A stretch of DNA of 64,000 nucleotides. Origin: Methanobacteriota archaeon (GTDB taxonomy: Archaea; Thermoplasmatota; Poseidoniia; Poseidoniales; Thalassarchaeaceae). Positions 19,037-27,290 of this stretch are shown here, piece after piece. The position numbers were made by a program, and so were the translations under genes. Under the pieces are notes generated by a model. The model was not told the DNA's origin and searched no databases. It was given only the letters and a program-made list of their open reading frames with translations. The stretch is from assembly GCA_004195715.1 (NCBI GenBank), contig PSPX01000011.1:1-64000 (forward strand). Reading direction: 5' to 3'. Numbering within the stretch: the first letter of the stretch is position 1; each line of letters opens with the position of its first letter.

Positions 19037-20448
19037 ATGACCGAGCGCAGCAAGTCGAGAACAGTCCTCGCGGCAATCATGGTCGCCAGCATGGCATTCG
19101 CGGGGTGCTTCGGGGGAGGCGAGTCCGTAGAAGATAGCACCGTTCCTTGGGATTCGGACTACCAATACATCGCTCCCCCGTCCTCGTACGAGGACCCGCG
19201 CAATTTCACAGTTGCAGACCCGTTCACAAACACCACTTGGGGCAACGCATCATGGACGGTCTATGGAAACGAGCACGGCGGTAACTGCTGCGAGCACTAC
19301 CTCGCCGCCACAAAGGAGGGCTGGATCCTCAACTTCGGCGGCGAGTACCCTACATGGAGTGAGGACAGAGGCCTCACCTGGCAGGAGTACCTGCCGACCA
19401 TATTCTCCCAGCTAGGTTGCCGTGAATGGAAGCCGACTGTTCCCGGCCAAGAGGGACTTGGCGAAGGCAGTATCGTCCAAGCCACGAACGGGGACCTAAT
19501 CTCCATGGGATGGTTTCCCTATCCTAGCACAAGTGGTGCGGACCAGTTCTACGCATTCTTCTATGATGCGGAGGACCAAGAGTGGAGTTGGTGCTTCAAT
19601 AGGACTCCTGAGCCGTTCTATGACAGGTCCTGGCAGGTTGAGGTCGTGGGCCCAATAAACAGCTTCCTGTATGGCAACGGGCCATGGGCCAGTCTGGTCA
19701 TTTCGAACTTCTGGCATCAGGTTCAGAACATCGGAGGTCAGATATCCACTGATGGTCTGAACTACGATTACTTTGGTTTCCCTGACAGAGACGACTGAAC
19801 CCGGAAACCCTCGGCCCGGAGTGGGACTTCACCAAGCCCCACAAAGAAATGAGGTCCTTCCCAGTTCCATCTGGAGGGCTTTACTTCCCCAACTACTTCA
19901 TTGATGGTAGTGATGCTTACCTAGACACTTCTCTAAATTGGTGGACGGGCACCACTTTGAACGGGTCATCACTTCCATCGCAGTACTGCGCTTTCGATTC
20001 ATCTACTGCATTACACTGCGTTACTGCAGGTGGAACTATCCTAACTCACATGCTGTCATGGGATGGCGGTGAGAGTTGGCAGAATCAGACTTACAACCTA
20101 TCTGCGGAGGCCTCTGAACTTGAGGAATGGGAATTCCACACTAACGGTGTCCACGATTTATTCGTGCTAAATGTCCGCTACCAGAGCGCTGCCGGTCCCG
20201 ATATCGACTTGTCATGGCATGTTAGAGAGTATTCAGAGAGTATGTTTCCAGATATGAGGACATACTTAGGTCTCGGCGATCTAGATTCGACATCCGGCGC
20301 AGGCAACGACATCAGGTTTGACTTCGCAAGTATGGGAATCCTGCCCGACGGTGGTGCCTTCATCGCATATCACGACTCAACTGATTCCGACCCACTGTTC
20401 GGCGTAGAGATGCTTCTCCCAATCAGATACGGCCCAACAGTGGCCTAA
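19037..20448 (+). pseudogene. Secreted lipoprotein (sialidase/BNR-like), split by a frameshift near 19795
   Basis: ORF 19037-19798 (lipobox MAFAGCFGGG) ends FGFPDRDD*; the other frame, read upstream of 19849, continues LNPETLGPEWDFTKPHKEMRSFPVPSGGLYFPNY. One missing base restores a single ORF. Confidence 0.7.
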
Positions 20449-23400
20449 TCACTGGTCTACGCGGAACACTATCGCAATACCATCGACCTCGAATGAGTCC
20501 GCCTCATTTGGCGCCGACCCCTCATTCAGGGTGGCGCTACCGGCTCGAGTCTCATTCTGCACGTGAGCCCAGTCTTCGTCGGCCATCTCCGCACCTTCAA
20601 TCCAGACTGACAAGGAGATACTTTCCTCGACTGCGAGGTCAAGTTCCTTGCGCTTTGACTGAATCCTACGTATCACATCGCGCGCGAGCCCGCGCGACAT
20701 CAACTCCTCGTCGATGACCATGTCAAGCACTAGAGAGACGTCTCCGAAGTCTTCGTCAGATATGGTGGCGGCCGAGTAACCCTCTTTCTCAGTGCGACGT
20801 ATCTCAATGTCATTCATTGTAATCTGGTAACCCGCGAGGGCGGCGATACCGGCCTCTACCTCCAGCAGCAGTGAGTCCGGATCGGCGGTGTCGAGCTTCG
20901 CAAGCACCGCTGGCAGGTCTGACCTGCACTTCGCGCCCAATGCCTTTCTGTTCGGTTCGAGTACAATCTTCTGGAAACGGTCGAGATCCGCTTCAGTCAT
21001 CAGGTTCTCAACATTCAATTCCTCTGCTAGAATCTCGTGGAAGTCAGTGAGGTCCGGGCCGCCGATGATCCAGCCGTTGCGGCACGGCAGCCTCTGTCGG
21101 CGACCCTCTTCGGCTCGGACACGCCTACCCGTCTCAGCGAGCGCACGCACGAGTTTCATCTGCTGCTCCAGTTCGTAGTCGCGTGGAGGCAAGCTACGCT
21201 CGACCAGCGCCGAGCCTAGCGGCCAGTCTGCAAGGTGGACAGACGATCCTGCAAGATCTCGGTGTATCCTGTCGGGCATGAATGGAGAGACGGGCGCCAT
21301 CAATCTGCAGACCAGCAAAAGGGCCTCATGCAGAGTATGTTGGCAAGCCCGCTTGTCGCTGCTGTCGGCCTCATCCCACAGTCTACGTCGAGATCGACGG
21401 ACGTACCAGTTAGAGAGGTCGTTGACGACGAACTCCTCGAGTTCACGCCCCGCCTTGTGGAAGTTCCAAGATTCGAAGTGCTCGTGATAAGTATCTGCCA
21501 TCGTGCTTGCCTTAGATAGAACCCAGCGGTCAAGTGGGCTGCGCTCAGCCACAGCGACGTAGCCAGACTTGTCGTCGGCATCGAAACCGTCCATAGCCGC
21601 GTAGTCGGCGTGGAAGCGGTAGACGTTCCAAAGTGTGAGGAACATCTTGGCGTAAGACTCTCGGACTCCATTGGGGTCGAAGTTGGTTGGCGACCACGGC
21701 GCACTCTGCGTAGTCATGTACCAGCGGATTGAGTCCGAACCCTCCTTGTTGAAGTGGTCCCAAGGATTGACGACATTCCCCTTCGACTTGCTCATCTTCT
21801 TACCGTCCTTGTCAAGAATGTGGCCGAGTGAGAGGCAGCGACGGTAGCAGGTGCTACCGAACACCGCCGTAGAGACTGCTAGCAGAGAGTAGAACCAACC
21901 GCGCGTCTGGTCGACAGCCTCACAGATGTAGTCCACCGGGAACGAACCTGCGAATTTATCCTCGTTCTCGAAGGGGTAGTGCCACTGCGCGAACGAGGCG
22001 CAGCCTGAGTCGAACCAGCAATCCATGACATAGGGTTCGCGCACCATTTCGCCCGAGCAGTCGTCCGAAGGGCAGTGCAGTCTGACGTCGTCGACGTATG
22101 GCCGGTGCAGCTCGGGAGGCATAGGAGAGTCATCTGTCTTCATCGAGGTCATCTCCTCAATGCTGCCGATGCAGTGCTCGTGGCCGCAGTTGGAGCAGAT
22201 CCACACTGGGATAGGGGTGCCCCAGTAACGTTCGCGACTAATCGCCCAGTCCTTGATGTTCGAGAGCCATTCTCCCATTCGCTTGCTGCCGGTCCACTCC
22301 GGAGCCCATTCGACCTCGGAGTTGTGTTGCAATATCTCGTCGCGAACCGAGGTCATGCGGACAAACCAGCTGTCCATCGCGTAGTACAGCAGAGGATGGT
22401 CGGTACGCCAGCAGTGCGGGTAGTCGTGAGTGTATGTGTGCTCGCGGTATAGCATCCCCTCGTCAGAGAGGTAGTCTATGATGTCCGAATCGCAGTCCTT
22501 GACGTAGCGCCCGTCGAGCATATTATGGGTCCCAGAGATGAAGTTGCCGTCAATCCCCACGGTGTGCTGGGCCGGGAGGCCAACCTGCATGCCGAGGTTG
22601 TAATCCTCTTCGCCGTACATCACTGCCGTGTGGACTACTCCTGTGCCGTCTGTGGTGGTGACGAAGTCCGCCTCGACCACTGTCCAAGCATTCTCAGAAC
22701 CGCCTCTATCTACTGCACCGGGAAACAGAGGCCGGTAGGCCTTGCCAATCAGTGTCGAGCCAGGAAATTCCTCAATCACCTCGACTTGGTGCCGCAGTAC
22801 ATCAGAGAGCAGGTCTTTGGCTAGAATCAGTTCCTCGCCGACTCCAGCGCCCCCTCGTCCCTCCCAAGAGCCAGATGGCAACTCAGTGATTCGGACGCGG
22901 CAGTATGTGACATCCGGTCCGATAGCGAGGCCGACGTTGCCCGGTAGGGTCCAGGGGGTCGTCGTCCAAGCGAGGATGGAAGCATCATCGTCGATGAGTC
23001 GGAACTTGATGTAGACAGCCGGCTCGGAGACCTCCTTGTAGCCTAGTGACACCTCGTGGGTGGAGTAGCTGGTGCCAGTTTGGGGGCAGTATGGCAGGAC
23101 CTTGTGGCCACGGAACAACAGACCCTTGTCGAACATCTGCTTGAGTGACCACCATGCCGACTCGATGTATTCGTCGTGCAGGGTGACGTATGGGTCATCC
23201 ATGTCGACCCAGAAACCCATCCTCTCGGTCATCTCACGCCATACCTCTTCGTAGGTCCAGACGCTTTCCTTGCACTTGTCGTTGAAGGCCTCCATGCCGT
23301 ACTCCTCGATAGCCTCGTTCGACATCAAGTCGAGTTTCTTTTGCACTTCTATCTCGACAGGTAATCCATGGGTATCCCATCCTCCCTTGCGCTCAACGAC

Positions 23401-23637
23401 ATGCCCCTCCATGGTCTTCCATCGGCATACCATGTCCTTGAACAGCCTCGAGATGACGTGGTGAATACCCGGCCGACCGTTTGCCGTGGGCGGCCCCTCG
23501 AGGAAGGTGAAGGGGCTGGCGCCGTTTCGGCGTGCTTCGATAGTCGCCTCAAAAGTCCCCTCTTCACTCCAGGTTTCCATCAAGGTACTCTCTAAGGCGA
23601 CCGGGTCGAGGTCGCCGGCAGGTTTGGGTACGCCCAT
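20449..23637 (-). CDS. ileS: Isoleucyl-tRNA synthetase
   Basis: GPPTANGRPGIHHVISR (HIGH-type), DKDGKKMSKSKGNVVNPWD (KMSKS), 1062 aa. Confidence 0.97.
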   Translation of the reverse strand: MGVPKPAGDLDPVALESTLMETWSEEGTFEATIEARRNGASPFTFLEGPPTANGRPGIHHVISRLFKDMVCRWKTMEGHVVERKGGWDTHGLPVEIEVQKKLDLMSNEAIEEYGMEAFNDKCKESVWTYEEVWREMTERMGFWVDMDDPYVTLHDEYIESAWWSLKQMFDKGLLFRGHKVLPYCPQTGTSYSTHEVSLGYKEVSEPAVYIKFRLIDDDASILAWTTTPWTLPGNVGLAIGPDVTYCRVRITELPSGSWEGRGGAGVGEELILAKDLLSDVLRHQVEVIEEFPGSTLIGKAYRPLFPGAVDRGGSENAWTVVEADFVTTTDGTGVVHTAVMYGEEDYNLGMQVGLPAQHTVGIDGNFISGTHNMLDGRYVKDCDSDIIDYLSDEGMLYREHTYTHDYPHCWRTDHPLLYYAMDSWFVRMTSVRDEILQHNSEVEWAPEWTGSKRMGEWLSNIKDWAISRERYWGTPIPVWICSNCGHEHCIGSIEEMTSMKTDDSPMPPELHRPYVDDVRLHCPSDDCSGEMVREPYVMDCWFDSGCASFAQWHYPFENEDKFAGSFPVDYICEAVDQTRGWFYSLLAVSTAVFGSTCYRRCLSLGHILDKDGKKMSKSKGNVVNPWDHFNKEGSDSIRWYMTTQSAPWSPTNFDPNGVRESYAKMFLTLWNVYRFHADYAAMDGFDADDKSGYVAVAERSPLDRWVLSKASTMADTYHEHFESWNFHKAGRELEEFVVNDLSNWYVRRSRRRLWDEADSSDKRACQHTLHEALLLVCRLMAPVSPFMPDRIHRDLAGSSVHLADWPLGSALVERSLPPRDYELEQQMKLVRALAETGRRVRAEEGRRQRLPCRNGWIIGGPDLTDFHEILAEELNVENLMTEADLDRFQKIVLEPNRKALGAKCRSDLPAVLAKLDTADPDSLLLEVEAGIAALAGYQITMNDIEIRRTEKEGYSAATISDEDFGDVSLVLDMVIDEELMSRGLARDVIRRIQSKRKELDLAVEESISLSVWIEGAEMADEDWAHVQNETRAGSATLNEGSAPNEADSFEVDGIAIVFRVDQ

Positions 23638-23677
23638 CGGCCCGGCGACCTACGACGCTGTATTGAAGATGCCCCGG

Positions 23678-23692
23678 TCGCCCATAGGGCGA
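23678..23692. other. Hairpin, 6-bp stem / 3-nt loop (TCGCCC-ATA-GGGCGA)
   Basis: Perfect inverted repeat in the divergent spacer between ileS and the HMA-domain gene. Confidence 0.75.
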
Positions 23693-23733
23693 ATTCGTAA
23701 TTTAGTAGACTTATTAGTGACCGCCGGGACGCC

Positions 23734-24402
23734 TTGAACGTGTCTGAGACGTCCACTATCGCAGTCGGTGGGATGACCTGCACGGGCTGCTCTGATCGTG
23801 TGAGGGACTCCTTGGAGGCTCTGGATGGAGTTCTGAGCGCTGAGGTATCTCACGAGGCCGGGCAGGCAGTGATTTCGCACTCAGGGACGGGGCGCGAAGC
23901 CATGCTCGCGGCCATAGTCGGTGCTGGTTACAATGCAGAAGGAACGAATTCTGATTTCGACTGGGGAGATAGCGGCGTCTGGAGACAGTCGGCGAACAAT
24001 ACGAAGTGGTGCCTAATCGGTTGCTCAATCGGCGAGTTCGGTACCCTCGCCTACTACTCGTACTCAGGGATTACAGCAGACCTCACGATGTACTCAAACC
24101 TGTGGTACTTCTACGCCATCTTACCACTCATCAACGGACTCGCTACTAGCGTGATGCTCGAGACAGGGTTGCTGATGCGTGGGCAGATGGACTTCCGCAA
24201 CGCCCTCTCGACTGCCTTGGGGATGTCGTTCATCTCTATGCTGATGATGGAGGTAGCGATGGAGGTCACCGATCTGCTATTCACCTCGGGGGAGCTGGGA
24301 ATGAATCCGCTGGCAATACCGTTCATGCTCGTGGTTGGTTTCCTGACCCCTTGGCCTTACAACTACTGGAGACTCAAGAAGTACGGAGTCGCATGCCACT
24401 GA
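23734..24402 (+). CDS. HMA (heavy-metal-associated) domain fused to a DUF4396-like membrane domain
   Basis: IAVGGMTCTGCSDRVRDSLEALDGVLSAEVSHEAGQAVI (GMTCxxC) followed by TM domain KWCLIGCSIGEFGTLAYYSY...GFLTPWPYNYWRLKKYG. Confidence 0.7.
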   Translation: MNVSETSTIAVGGMTCTGCSDRVRDSLEALDGVLSAEVSHEAGQAVISHSGTGREAMLAAIVGAGYNAEGTNSDFDWGDSGVWRQSANNTKWCLIGCSIGEFGTLAYYSYSGITADLTMYSNLWYFYAILPLINGLATSVMLETGLLMRGQMDFRNALSTALGMSFISMLMMEVAMEVTDLLFTSGELGMNPLAIPFMLVVGFLTPWPYNYWRLKKYGVACH

Positions 24403-24417
24403 ACCGGAGGAATAGTA

Positions 24418-25203
24418 ATGGAAGATTGGCATGAATTGAGTAATGCGATTGCTGATTGGCTAAAGGAATATGCCGACAGTAACCAAATCACTGCTTTGGT
24501 AGTAGGGGTTTCAGGAGGCATCGACTCTGCTGTAACCTCCGCCTTGTGTGCCAAAACAGGATTGAAAACTATTGCTCTCAACATACCCATCCATCAAGAG
24601 ACCTCACAATACAATCTCTCCAATCAACACATTGGATGGCTGAAATCAAAATGGGAAAATGTCGATAGCCATACGATAGATCTTACCCGCACTTACGACC
24701 GGTATGCCGATGAGTTGCAAAATCACAATCTATCTGATTTGGCTTCGGCTAATACTAGGGCCAGACTAAGGATGACCACTCTGTATGCCATAGCGGGATC
24801 CAACAACGGAATTGTAGTGGGGACCGGAAATAAAGTCGAGGACTTCGGAGTAGGATTCTTCACCAAGTATGGAGATGGAGGAGTTGACATTTCTCCCATT
24901 GCTGACTTGTACAAGTCAGAAGTATATGCACTCGCAGAGGCACTGGGAATCGTCCAGGGGATTCAGAAGGCCGCGCCTACGGATGGACTGTGGAATGACG
25001 GTAGGACCGATGAGGACCAAATGGGTGCAACTTACGAAGAATTAGAGTGGGCCATGGGTCAAATAGAGAATATATCCAATGAGGCATTGACGGAACGGCA
25101 AAGAGAAGTATTGGAGATATACCAGAGACTACACAACGCCAATTCTCACAAAATGAAGCCGATTCCAGTTTTTAGTAGATCAAACATCACCGCAGGAACT
25201 TGA
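24418..25203 (+). CDS. nadE: NAD+ synthetase
   Basis: VVGVSGGIDSAVTSALCA (PP-loop), LANTRARLRMTTLY-like segment, GTGNKVEDFGVGFFTKYGDGGVDISPIADLYKSEVY. Confidence 0.95.
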   Translation: MEDWHELSNAIADWLKEYADSNQITALVVGVSGGIDSAVTSALCAKTGLKTIALNIPIHQETSQYNLSNQHIGWLKSKWENVDSHTIDLTRTYDRYADELQNHNLSDLASANTRARLRMTTLYAIAGSNNGIVVGTGNKVEDFGVGFFTKYGDGGVDISPIADLYKSEVYALAEALGIVQGIQKAAPTDGLWNDGRTDEDQMGATYEELEWAMGQIENISNEALTERQREVLEIYQRLHNANSHKMKPIPVFSRSNITAGT

Positions 25204-25238
25204 ATCACCTCTCGAGTGATTTCCATAGAATCATGCAT

Positions 25239-25430
25239 TCAGTGGTGGTGAGCCCTCTGTTCAGGTTCGAGCAGGACCGCGCCGAGCAGCATGGTCAGTG
25301 TGCCGAACGCAGCTAGAGTTGCAGTCATGTATGCACTTTCGTATAGGGCCGAGGCCAATTCTACTACGTGCAAGACTCCGTGGAGTCCCAGCGATATCTG
25401 CACTATTCGGGTTATCAATGGTGGTACCAT
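25239..25430 (-). CDS. Small membrane protein
   Basis: MVPPLITRIVQISLGLHGVLHVVELASALYESAYMTATLAAFGTLTMLLGAVLLEPEQRAHHH. Confidence 0.5.
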   Translation of the reverse strand: MVPPLITRIVQISLGLHGVLHVVELASALYESAYMTATLAAFGTLTMLLGAVLLEPEQRAHHH

Positions 25431-25461
25431 GTCACTGCGCCGCAGTAATCGGATTTGAAAA

Positions 25462-27267
25462 GTGCGTATTGGAAATTTGGATTGCGTCGTATTGAAGGGG
25501 GTCTCCATACGCGAGAAAGGTGTGGACATCCCAAATGACCTGAGCTCAATGCTCGAGGGCGGGCACGGCCCGACCAAACAGAAGGCAGCCAGACTGGTCG
25601 TCGATTTGGCCTCCGCAGCAGGTGCGGACGAATTCGTCCGTGTCGAGCACGCCCACGTCTCAGGTGTCAGTGTGATTACCGGCGGTCACGGCCTCAGGCG
25701 TTTCCTCTCCGATCTTGCAGGCGATCCAGAGGGCAAGGTAGTGATTCCTACCACCCTGAACTCAGCGGGGTGTGATCACGAGAGGATGGATGAGATGGGC
25801 ATTGATCACCCTGACTTCTTAGAGCAGCAGTTCGAGATAGTCCACGCTTACTCCAATCTTGACATAGATGCCATCCTATCATGCACGCCCTATGACAGGG
25901 GCATCGAATCTGGTGACGGCATCGGCTCATGGGCGGAGTCCAATGCAGTCTGCTTCTCCAACTCCTACACTTCGCTCGTCACCAATCGTGAATCAGGCCT
26001 CTCTGCGCTCGCCACTGCGCTCACTGGTTGGGCCCCCCGGTGGGGACTTCACCTCGAAGAGAACCGTATTCCAAACATCCTCGTAAGCATCGAGTGCGCG
26101 ATGTCGGACCCGACCGACTGGAGCGTGCTTGGGGACTGGATCGGTAAACAGATCCTCCCTGGTTGGAAACTCCCTTGGGGTCCGATGCCACGTATCACCG
26201 GACTGCCCGAGTGGGCCAGCTTTGAGATGCGAAAGGCACTCACAGCGGCCGCGGCTAACTACGGTTGTCCACTGCTCTGGGCAGACGGTCACACCGTTGA
26301 CGCGCCCTCTGTAGAAAACTATCAGGGCGAGTTGACCTTCACTGAGGAAGACCTCGCTGAACGTTACCGCGAACTCGCACCGAGAGGGCAGATTGACCTA
26401 GTGGTCATCGGTTGTCCACAGGCCAGCGTCGGCGAGGCCCGCACAGCTGCTGCTGCTGTCAGGGCAAGGATGGAACTGGGTGAGGCCATACCAGACCAGC
26501 GGCTCTGGGTCTTCATGAGCGGTCACAACCACGACCTAATCTCCGCCGATGGCACTCTCGACGTGCTAGAGGAGGCAGGGGCACTCGTTCTCCGCGACAC
26601 TTGCCCCGAGGTCACGCCGTACAACCGCTCGCGCTACAACCATTTGCTGACCAACTCCCTGAAGGCTGAGCACTACCTGACCAGTGGACTCAACCGGATG
26701 CCTACCAGTGTCGCCACCATTGAGCAGTGCGTCGCCCACGCCTTTGATCCGACCCTCGTTGCCGGCGAGCGCCCGGTACTGGGTTCGGGAGTTGCCAAGC
26801 TGATACCATCTGCGAAGACGCAGCGCCGTGGCGAATACGAGTCCATTGGAAGTGGGATACCCAGCCAGAGCGAGTGGATGGTCTCAGGAAAGGCGTTGGT
26901 GACTGACGTTCCAATCACCTACCTTGGTTATGTCAACTGCGACACTGGATTCATCGAGGAGCCCGGCCACCCTCTCGACGGGCATTCCATTGAGGACACC
27001 GTACTAATCTACCCAAAGGGCTCGGGTTCTACTGTCGCGCCCTTCGTACTGATGGGACTAATCTACACCGACAAGGGTCCGATTGCAATCGTCAACCGTG
27101 ACGTCTGCCCGCTTACCCTGCCTGCCGCCTCCCTTCTGGGAGTTCCCTACGCCCACAGTTTCAGCTCCGATCCCACAATGGAGGTCAACTCCGGAGACGT
27201 TGTTGAGATCTCGTTGGACGGTGGTGTGACGACCCTCAAGGTCGTCAGTAGGGCAGGAGAGGATTGA
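25462..27267 (+). CDS. Aconitase X; fused large (DUF521) and small swivel (DUF126) subunits, likely phosphomevalonate dehydratase
   Basis: SSMLEGGHGPTKQKAARLVVDLA...HAHVSG...IPTTLNSAGCD; C-terminal swivel GYVNCDTGFIEEPGHPLDGHSIEDTVLIYPKGSGSTVAPFVL. Start codon uncertain. Confidence 0.85.
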   Translation: MRIGNLDCVVLKGVSIREKGVDIPNDLSSMLEGGHGPTKQKAARLVVDLASAAGADEFVRVEHAHVSGVSVITGGHGLRRFLSDLAGDPEGKVVIPTTLNSAGCDHERMDEMGIDHPDFLEQQFEIVHAYSNLDIDAILSCTPYDRGIESGDGIGSWAESNAVCFSNSYTSLVTNRESGLSALATALTGWAPRWGLHLEENRIPNILVSIECAMSDPTDWSVLGDWIGKQILPGWKLPWGPMPRITGLPEWASFEMRKALTAAAANYGCPLLWADGHTVDAPSVENYQGELTFTEEDLAERYRELAPRGQIDLVVIGCPQASVGEARTAAAAVRARMELGEAIPDQRLWVFMSGHNHDLISADGTLDVLEEAGALVLRDTCPEVTPYNRSRYNHLLTNSLKAEHYLTSGLNRMPTSVATIEQCVAHAFDPTLVAGERPVLGSGVAKLIPSAKTQRRGEYESIGSGIPSQSEWMVSGKALVTDVPITYLGYVNCDTGFIEEPGHPLDGHSIEDTVLIYPKGSGSTVAPFVLMGLIYTDKGPIAIVNRDVCPLTLPAASLLGVPYAHSFSSDPTMEVNSGDVVEISLDGGVTTLKVVSRAGED

Positions 27268-27273
27268 TGACTC

Positions 27274-27290
27274 CCGGTGCTTCGCACCGG
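27274..27290. other. Hairpin, 7-bp stem / 3-nt loop (CCGGTGC-TTC-GCACCGG)
   Basis: Perfect inverted repeat 6 nt after the aconitase X stop, just upstream of a candidate GTG (27295) of tgtA. Confidence 0.88.

Noticed and set aside
19037-19860. Programmed frameshift in the secreted lipoprotein
   Set aside because: No slippery X-XXY-YYZ heptamer or downstream pseudoknot seen; a one-base indel is the simpler explanation.
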